Shown here one piece after another: positions 57,519-64,000 of a stretch of 64,000 nt of DNA (positions within the stretch are counted from its first letter, which is position 1; each line of letters opens with the position of its first letter). Both the position numbers and the translations under genes were made by a program. The stretch is from Metopolophium dirhodum (Eukaryota; Arthropoda; Insecta; Hemiptera; Aphididae): the NCBI RefSeq assembly GCF_019925205.1, contig NC_083565.1:30408241-30472240 (forward strand), read 5' to 3'. The notes below the pieces were generated by a model that worked only from the letters and a program-made list of their open reading frames with translations, searched no databases and was not told the origin of the DNA.

Positions 57519-57990
57519 CAGTAGCGTACACAGGATCATGAAATGGTGGAGAAGGGCTAAGTATAAATTAAACCAAGTATTTGCAATTTTTGTATATAAA
57601 TAACACCTTTCTTAGGGGTGAATGGGAGTGGAGGGGTAAACACTCAAAACTCCACCCTATAACGCACCACCACATGTATTTTGATACCTGTGATTATTTT
57701 GGTACCCTAGCCCAAATTTTGAAGTTACGACATTGTAATTGAGCTATTAATTTTAATTTTTTTCTATAAATGTTAATAAAAAAAAAAAAACATTTTGCAG
57801 ATTAAAAATATTGAAAATGTAATATAAGTTTTTTCATGAATTGTTCATTTACCAACTATCAAAAAATATCAAAAATACTTATTAACAATATTTTTGAATA
57901 AGCGTTTAAAGTTAGAATTGTTACGAAATTTATCAAAATCATAAACATTTGAAAATTATTTTGGAGTTTTAAATTCATAACAATTTAACG
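57519..57990 (+). mobile_element. Possible left part of a hAT-type element
   Basis: The stretch opens CAGTAGCGTACACAGGATCA, a start typical of ZMYM-type hAT elements, and then shows a G-rich patch. The opposite terminus was not found. Confidence 0.4.
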
Positions 57991-58908
57991 CATAGGAGGG
58001 TAATTGCATTATCACAATAATCGCTTCATCTGAAATTATAATATGTGGTCGACGCCCAATTTTTCAATTACCTATTTCTATTTACAAATTACAATCTACT
58101 TCTTAGTTCTTAACTTTTCTCATTAGTCATTACAATAAACAAATAAGTGTATACTCTAAAGCCTATGATTAAGACAAATTACCAAGTATGTACAAAGTAC
58201 AAAGTAGGTACCAATGTTTCAAAATATATAATTTAATAAAATTATCATATTATTGTACATGGCAATATAGTCCAGTATATAACGACTACCTATCCAGACC
58301 TTTTACTAAATGGTCCAAACAGTTTATAATATTTTGTATAATATAAATTTATTTTATTAAATATTTATACTTAATAAGGTAATTATTAACAATTGTTAGT
58401 TATACGTTTTCATTTCATTTTAATGCAAATTATACTTGACCACAAAATTCAACCTCGGTAAAAAATATAATTCATAGTTTATAATTTGTTAATTGAAAGT
58501 TGGTAAACAAGAATCGTGAAATCTCAATGTCAAATGCAATACCCGAAATATTTTTGTGTGAGTGGCAAATAGGTGGACAACGATAGTAGTTACCTACCTA
58601 ACGACTGTGTGAAATCCAGACGAACATTAGCTAAATCGTAAACGTTTTCAGAGAAGATCATCAGAGATAAGGCATCTAATGGTTCTATTAGTGATAATTA
58701 GTTCATTTAAAATTGTCAAAACTGTACGATTTTCTTCGAACCACGCAAGTTTTGAATACAGAGTACAGACCATACTTAGATACTGTAAATGGCTTAAATG
58801 AATTGAATACTAATAGGGAATATCGCTTTTTTACAGAACAATGTTATATAATGCATAGTATACATTATATTTATATTTTATAGGTAAGTACGGTAAAAGG
58901 AGCCCAGT
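57991..58908. other. No recognised gene
   Basis: A+T-rich. End of the segment that copy 1 of the duplication lacks. Confidence 0.45.
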
Positions 58909-59639
58909 GCCAGTTTTACAAATTTTCCGCAATTCTATAAAATTTGAAAATTAAATTGTATATTATTTTAGTTGCCGACTTACTTATAATACTTTTCCAC
59001 TAATTTACTACCCGATACCATTTAGGAGGGGTCTGTAGTGTGAATTAAATCGAAAAATAATTACTTCACGTGGATAATTCTCAGGCCTAGTAGAATTGTC
59101 GGATTTTGATTACTATTTTTTGATCTGAAGGAAAAAGATTTCCAACATACCGCATCGAACTCCGGTTTTTTAATTTATTAAAACATAAATTATGGGGTAT
59201 AAATCATGTTCACAATTCTTAAATGCTTGTAAATATAGTTAAATACCTACTTTCCTAACCCTTACTTACCCCTGTCGGCTGTCTATGTAGGTATGTATGT
59301 TTTATTTTTTTACCTACCTTAACACCTTATAAGGCACAAGAAAATACTGGCAAAAATTAATATTAAAAAAAGGTGGGTAAGTACCCTGTGTGCAAAATAT
59401 ATTCTCATAGATATTACATAGTAGTCACATTGAGACATGTGAAGTTTATAATTTTGACTCAGAAACTTCTCTGAGACATTACCGTGATGCTTAATGCCCG
59501 GTATTGTGAAGTTAGTGCATGCGATGTCACAAGACAATGGTCTATATTCCGTCACATTGTAACTTCCATGTGCAGTCACCCATTCTCATCTCATTAACTT
59601 CACATAAAGCTCACATATGAAATTGTTCAGGAAAAAAAC

Positions 59640-59765
59640 CAAAAAAAACTCTCATTAGTTGTCTATACCGTCGTCTATGTCAGAATCGAACCGGGTACCC
59701 CTAACTTAATGAACCTACGCCTAACCTACTGGGACAACCTACTGAGATATAAAGTAGTGTATTAT
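59640..59765 (-). repeat. Possible tRNA-derived SINE head
   Basis: On the minus strand GGGTACCCGGTTCGATTCTG contains a good RNA polymerase III B box (GGTTCGATTC). AGTAGGTTAGGCGTAGG lies about 40 bases upstream in the place of an A box. No tRNA cloverleaf is convincing. Confidence 0.35.
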
Positions 59766-59826
59766 ATGGTATATTTAGCTTCTTTAACAATCACGAGTTC
59801 AGTAGAACACATTATAACACAGTCGA

Positions 59827-60013
59827 CAATGAAACCTCCCCAAATAGGATATTTAATATATATATAACGGATACCTCCCATTAGCTGACACCTATTAATT
59901 TCCAACGTTACTTTTGGGAACGATAACTATCATTAATATATTCTCATTTACACCTTCGAATAGTGGACATTTCTGTCAGTCCTGGTGGTGTCTGCTATTC
60001 AGAGGTTTTACTG
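59827..60013. mobile_element. pogo/Tigger-like MITE, 187 bp
   Basis: Left CAATGAAACCTCCCCAAATA and the inverse of the right end, CAGTAAAACCTCTGAATAGC, share the CA(G/A)T.AAACCTC start of pogo-type elements. The right flank is TA; the left flank is not, so the insertion is old. Confidence 0.55.
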
Positions 60014-60640
60014 TAGATTTTTACTTTTCACATATTCGACTTTCATAAATTTATTTGTGTTGTTTAATATTTCTTACCTTAATTGTTAACTTAAAAGGGG
60101 GGTCAAAGCTTTAGTGTCACCTAGTTCGTTCAAATTTTAATAAGTTCATTTAGAGTGTTTAAAATTGATTGTGCCTATAGGCTATACTTATTGACCATAG
60201 TAATATAGTATTATATGCTTTAAACTTATAAAAAGTATTAAGTATTAACCTATTCAAGCTTACCTGTTACAAGTAATAATTATTATGTATTAAGAAAATT
60301 AGGCAATCCAAACCTTGTATTCGGTAAGTAGGTATCTACCTTGTTACTATACTTATAGTTATTAAACTAAAATTATGTACCTATAGGTACCTAAGTAAAT
60401 TTAAAAACAAGTCATTAATTTCAATTTATTAAAAAATGTAATTCTTTATTAATATTATTAAAACTTTAAACTATTAAAACTATAGTAATTAATAAAACAA
60501 ATTTATAATTTAGTGACCAAGCATAAGAATATTTAGTAATTTATTGTAATTTATTGTAATATTATGATCTATAGAACTAGGATAGGCACTTATCTGTATC
60601 TTTAATAAAGAGAGAAAAAATACATACAAACATATCAATT
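60014..60640. other. No recognised gene
   Basis: A+T-rich. Downstream flank of the TNP2-like pseudogene. Confidence 0.5.
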
Positions 60641-60649
60641 AAAATGTAA

Positions 60650-62749
60650 CTACTGTTTATTGTTAAGTAAAAAAAAAATAATAATAATAATAATAAAATA
60701 TATACAAAAAAATGATATGGTATGTAACAATGCAATAGCTACTGACTTGTGAACATCAATTGGGAATGAAAAACATTTAAACATTATAGAATCCACATCT
60801 ATTGATATTAGTGGAGGTTTTGGAATAATATCATGAGCATAAAATATTTTTATGATATCTGATGACATAGGATGGTGGAACATTAGAGATAGGTTATACT
60901 TAAGAACTTTAAATTTAATTGTGCCATTTATAAATTTAAGTATGTGTACTACTTTTACTAAACCATGATCTTTTACATAAATAAAACTATCTTTTAAGTT
61001 TGAATTATTTACAAGAAAATTTTCAAAAATAATTTCTTTATAATAGGTTTCATAAACAGACTTATTAACTGAAGGGTCATAATTAATTTCATTTTTGAGA
61101 ATGGGGTAGTTAAGTTTAACAGAAGTAGATTCAATATTTATTTTTTCTATTACACGGTTATAAATATCTTCAAGGGGATACCTTGCATTCTTACAACTTT
61201 TTTTTACAAATTGCAAATAGTTTTCGTATTTGAATGCAGAAAATCTATCTAAACATCCGTGTGTTAGTACAAAGTCTGCAATATGAATTAATCCATGCAC
61301 ATTGTAGCCTACATATTCTGGACCATAGTGAGAAGGATATTCACTTACAAACTTTTTCAATAACATTTTAGCAACGCTGTTGTAAGTATAACATGTTCTA
61401 GGACAAATTAATAATCTAATAGCACAACATAGAATCATAAAATGGTTATAAAAAGTAGTTTTTAAACGTCCTCTCAAAAAAATTGGTCCTGTGTATATTA
61501 GAAAAGTCCTAAACTCGCTAGCTTTCCAGTACTCAAACTCATCTAATGGCCTTGGTAGGCGATTGAATTCAACAGGCAAAAAAGATTTAATGTTACATAA
61601 TTCTTCATAATACTTTCAGGGTTTACAAGCCGTACTGGTTTTTTACCTTTCACCCAAAAACTTAACAATTTTTTCATAACTCCTTAACAGACATTGTGCA
61701 TGTATTCTAATACAACTACAGATGGTATATCAACTGGCAAATCTTCTAAAGGACTTATATCTTTGTGATAAAATTCATCATTTTTTTCACGGAATGATAG
61801 GTTATTTCTTAAAGAAACATCCATATTTAAATATGCCATACGATTGTTTATGAAATCACCTTCAACAGTGCAGGAATTACACCCATGGTACGCATTATGA
61901 CCTTTAACATTCAAAATAAACGCTTTTGCCGGAGCGTCACATACAATTTGCCCAACCTTAAATTTTAGTATTTTATCATTTATAGTAATACCATACAATA
62001 AAATATTTTTCATTTCACTTATAAATTGAGTTAAGTATTCATGGCTTGAAGTAGGTTTTTTATACTTACCATGATATAATCCAACAGGGATTACAACTTG
62101 TGATAAATGTTGGATATTTACAAAAGAAATAAGTATAGGCCAAACACTTGATTTTGAACTCGATGTGAGAGGTAACCCAACAACGTTCATTCCCAATTCT
62201 ATTATAATGTCTGTATCAAAACTATCAAGATGCATGATTAAAATCTTAGACATCATAAATTCAACACCAAAATGAATATATGACCCTGGATGTATACTTA
62301 TGATTCTATGGTCCTTTAGTTTTGGTGTTTTAAGTAACGTTCTAGCAGTTCGGGGTAGATCATGGCCTTCTGATATCAATATTACTAAAAGTGCATTCAC
62401 ACAGTTATGGGATACATGGTATTCCATTATCCATTTATTTAGTTTTAAATCTAAGGAAGTTTTCTCTGCATTGTCAGAATTAGTTATGTTTTGAAATACC
62501 ATTGTCGTTAATATTATTGTCACTACTAAATGTTATCCTAGTATTATCATCTAATTGTTCAGAAGGTTGCAAAATATTATCAATATTATTTGTTTCTGTA
62601 TACACCTTTTGATGAAAATTATTCAAATTGTTGAGTATGTGAGGCTGCACGAATGGTTCAGAAATATTTTGGGTCATGTCAGGAGATGACTGTTCAGTTA
62701 TTTTACTTTTAATACACCGTAAAAAATTTCTTTTAGACATTGAATTCAT
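60650..62749 (-). pseudogene. TNP2-like (CACTA/EnSpm-type) transposase, broken
   Basis: Three long minus-strand frames form one protein of about 680 residues. 62749-62480 has the N-terminus (MSKRNFLRCIKSK). 62523-61684 has the transposase body with GHNAYHGCNSCTVEGDF, LREKNDEFYHKDISPLE-like sequence and VVVLEYMHNVC. 61579-60650 has PVEFNRLPRPLDEFEYWK, YVGYNVHGLIHIADFV and DRFSAFKYENYLQ. The Cys-containing 'C.SC..EG' block and the (L)(D/E)YMH..CLG block are typical of TNP2-type transposases; HGL.H..D...SAF..EN is the conserved later part. Lesions are a frameshift in the overlap near 62500, a stop where a Leu codon is expected right after MHNVC (about 61682), and a frameshift near 61600. The last residues after ALLHT are low complexity. 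Confidence 0.75.
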
Positions 62750-62867
62750 ATCCTTTTTTCTCCTTATCTATTATTTAAACAAATTGATAAGATATTTAGT
62801 AATTATAATAACAAATATATTTAATTAGATGCAATATGAATAAATACTATGAACATTACAAAATATA

Positions 62868-62995
62868 CTTAAAAAATCATGTGTTTATGCTTTATACACC
62901 GTTATAAAATAAATTTAAAAATCATGTATTTATACTTTATACACCGTTATAAAATAAACTTAAAAATCATGTGTTTATGCCTTATACACCGTATC
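62868..62995. repeat. 45-bp tandem repeat, about 2.8 units
   Basis: Units containing GTGTTTATGCTTTATACACC start at 62881, 62926 and 62971. The array lies between the two minus-strand genes and may be a regulatory or subterminal repeat of their element. Confidence 0.85.
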
Positions 62996-63044
62996 TATAA
63001 AATATTTTTAAATAATATTTAAACAAACTTAAATAAAAAACATT

Positions 63045-63821
63045 TCATTTTTTTTCTCGTGATTGCCGTAGACTTCCATTTTTAAACCAGTCTTTTACAC
63101 TGCTCTCAAATTCCAATTCACTCGCTTTAAATGTCTTTAAGCAAACATCTGAAAAATAACATAAAACCAGATTAAACCAATTGTTTATTGGAGAAAATAT
63201 AATTTACGGGATACCATTTAAATTTGTTACAAATATTGAAACAAATATTGTGGATACATAACGACAATTAAAAGTTGTTATTATATATATTATACTAAAA
63301 TCATTAAATATATTAATATATTATATTTTTAAATTTGCTTAGGCAAATAATTTTTAATAAATGTAGTTAAATTACCTTCTATAATTGTTGTTAGTTTTAA
63401 TTGCTTCAGCGGGTTATTATTCCTAAAACCTGTCCATGAATATTGAGTGGCTAATTCATTAGTAAAAACTCTTGTGAATACTCTTTTGGTAAAATTGTGA
63501 ACATTAAGACCACCAATTTGGGTTACAAAATTGATCTAAAAATGCATTTAATTGATGTTAACAGCTGTGTTGTAAAAGTTGTATTAAAAATGTTACTTAC
63601 CATTTGTTTTTCAAATGTAGCGTCTAATAGTTTTGTTTCAATATTTTGAAGAGCTTTAACAGTTGCGATTGGGAACAAACTAACTAAGTTATTTTCATTA
63701 TTTCTATTTAAAGATATACTGTCTTTCATTATTGTATCCAACTTCTTATCAATACGTTTGACATATGCAAGTATGGTAGCAATTTGTTCAACCATATTTT
63801 GATGATTTTGCATTTGATTCA
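63045..63821 (-). CDS. DUF4806-type protein gene, 3' part, three intact exons
   Basis: Exon 63821-63601 follows an acceptor (TTTTGTAG) and reads a coiled region (ATILAYVKRIDKKLDTIMKD), then LFPIATVKALQNIETKLLD and ATFEKQM, to donor ATG|GTAAGT. Exon 63535-63376 reads INFVTQIGGLNVHNFTKRVF, TRVFTNELATQYSWTGF and LKLTTIIE, to donor G|GTAATT. Exon 63148-63045 reads DVCLKTFKASELEFESSVKD and ends WFKNGSLRQSREKK, then stop. All phases agree. The L-E/D..f...L....G...F..R....L.T.ELA..(Y/F)SW.G pattern is that of DUF4806, a domain of unknown function common in insect and cnidarian genomes. 5' exons lie beyond 64000. It is on the same strand and 300 bp upstream of the TNP2-like pseudogene. Confidence 0.75.
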
Positions 63822-64000
63822 CTACAAAATTATGAATTACAATAAATTAAGAATTATGTTAACATTTATATTTACAATATGTACTTATTTTCAATTAGTT
63901 AACAAACAAATATTAGGTAGGGACTTATAAATGGTTATAAAATTAAAATAACATCAGTCAAAATTATTTAGTATTAAGATACATACATGGTATAATATTA
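63822..64000. other. Intron of the DUF4806-type gene
   Basis: A+T-rich sequence upstream of the acceptor at 63822. No exon was recognised before the window ends. Confidence 0.5.

Larger units (their letters stand above)
52434..59383. repeat. Segmental duplication, copy 2
   Basis: See copy 1 for the matching blocks. This copy retains 55763-58908. Its left part continues the older tandem unit naturally: CCCAGAATTTTTACGAAGAG at 55760 matches CCCAGATTTTTACGAAAAGG at 48509. Copy 2 is therefore probably ancestral at this point and copy 1 carries a deletion. Conversely copy 2 is cut within the MITE that is whole in copy 1. Confidence 0.9.

Noticed and set aside
59680..59760. A tRNA gene on the minus strand
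   Set aside because: B-box-like word is present but the acceptor stem and anticodon arm do not form; reported only as a possible SINE head.

Overview
The window looks like a stretch of aphid nuclear genome. It is very A+T-rich, coding exons are short and bounded by GT/AG introns, there is a kelch-like BTB gene of the kind expanded in aphids, and one interspersed repeat family with conserved GATTCTGAGCG / CGCTCAGAATC words occurs more than a dozen times. The species assignment rests on remembered family patterns and was not tested by a search. No rRNA, tRNA gene or CRISPR array was seen.

Most recognisable content is mobile DNA. From left to right: a broken PIF/Harbinger-like pair (a Myb/MADF-BESS-like exon on + at 1577-2156 and HARBI1-like transposase exons on - at 2493-2874); tails of non-LTR retrotransposons (3680-3893, 8290-8360, 8900-9333); a G+C-rich island with unidentified minus-strand ORFs (6020-7810); an apparently intact IS630/Tc1/mariner-related transposon whose D-D-E spacing is 91 and 82 residues, matching the DD82E 'Sailor' group (10926-12944); an internally deleted BED/hAT element (15341-16148); a 2-kb imperfect inverted repeat carrying G+C-rich word arrays (16180-18235); two non-collinear Helitron fragments (18655-19480 and 21951-22190); a foldback element (21185-21712); and a motif-array element (27721-29445).

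From 30 to 36 kb lie an intact unidentified 227-residue ORF with two 58-residue internal repeats and a cysteine/basic tail (30043-30726), a truncated LINE reverse transcriptase (32232-33389), and a small cluster of unidentified minus-strand genes (34260-35632), one with a frameshift. From 36 to 42.5 kb there are several hAT-type non-autonomous elements, one nested inside another, and a 217-bp palindromic MITE.

From 42.6 to 59.4 kb lies a kelch-like gene (5' leader exon, BTB exon, BACK/kelch exons) broken by frameshifts and stops. Its 3' part and flank (46326-51073) are duplicated at 52434-59383. One 3,263-bp block of the pair is nearly identical (two differences found by eye), while the outer block differs by about 2%. 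An older tandem duplication is visible inside. The two copies carry different deletions or insertions, so the order of events can be partly reconstructed.

The right end (60.6-64 kb) holds, on the minus strand, a TNP2-like (CACTA/EnSpm-type) transposase pseudogene and, upstream of it, an intact multi-exon DUF4806-type gene running off the window. The two may belong to one element. Little here looks like a host housekeeping gene. The most plausible live coding units are the Sailor transposase, the DUF4806 gene and the 227-residue ORF.
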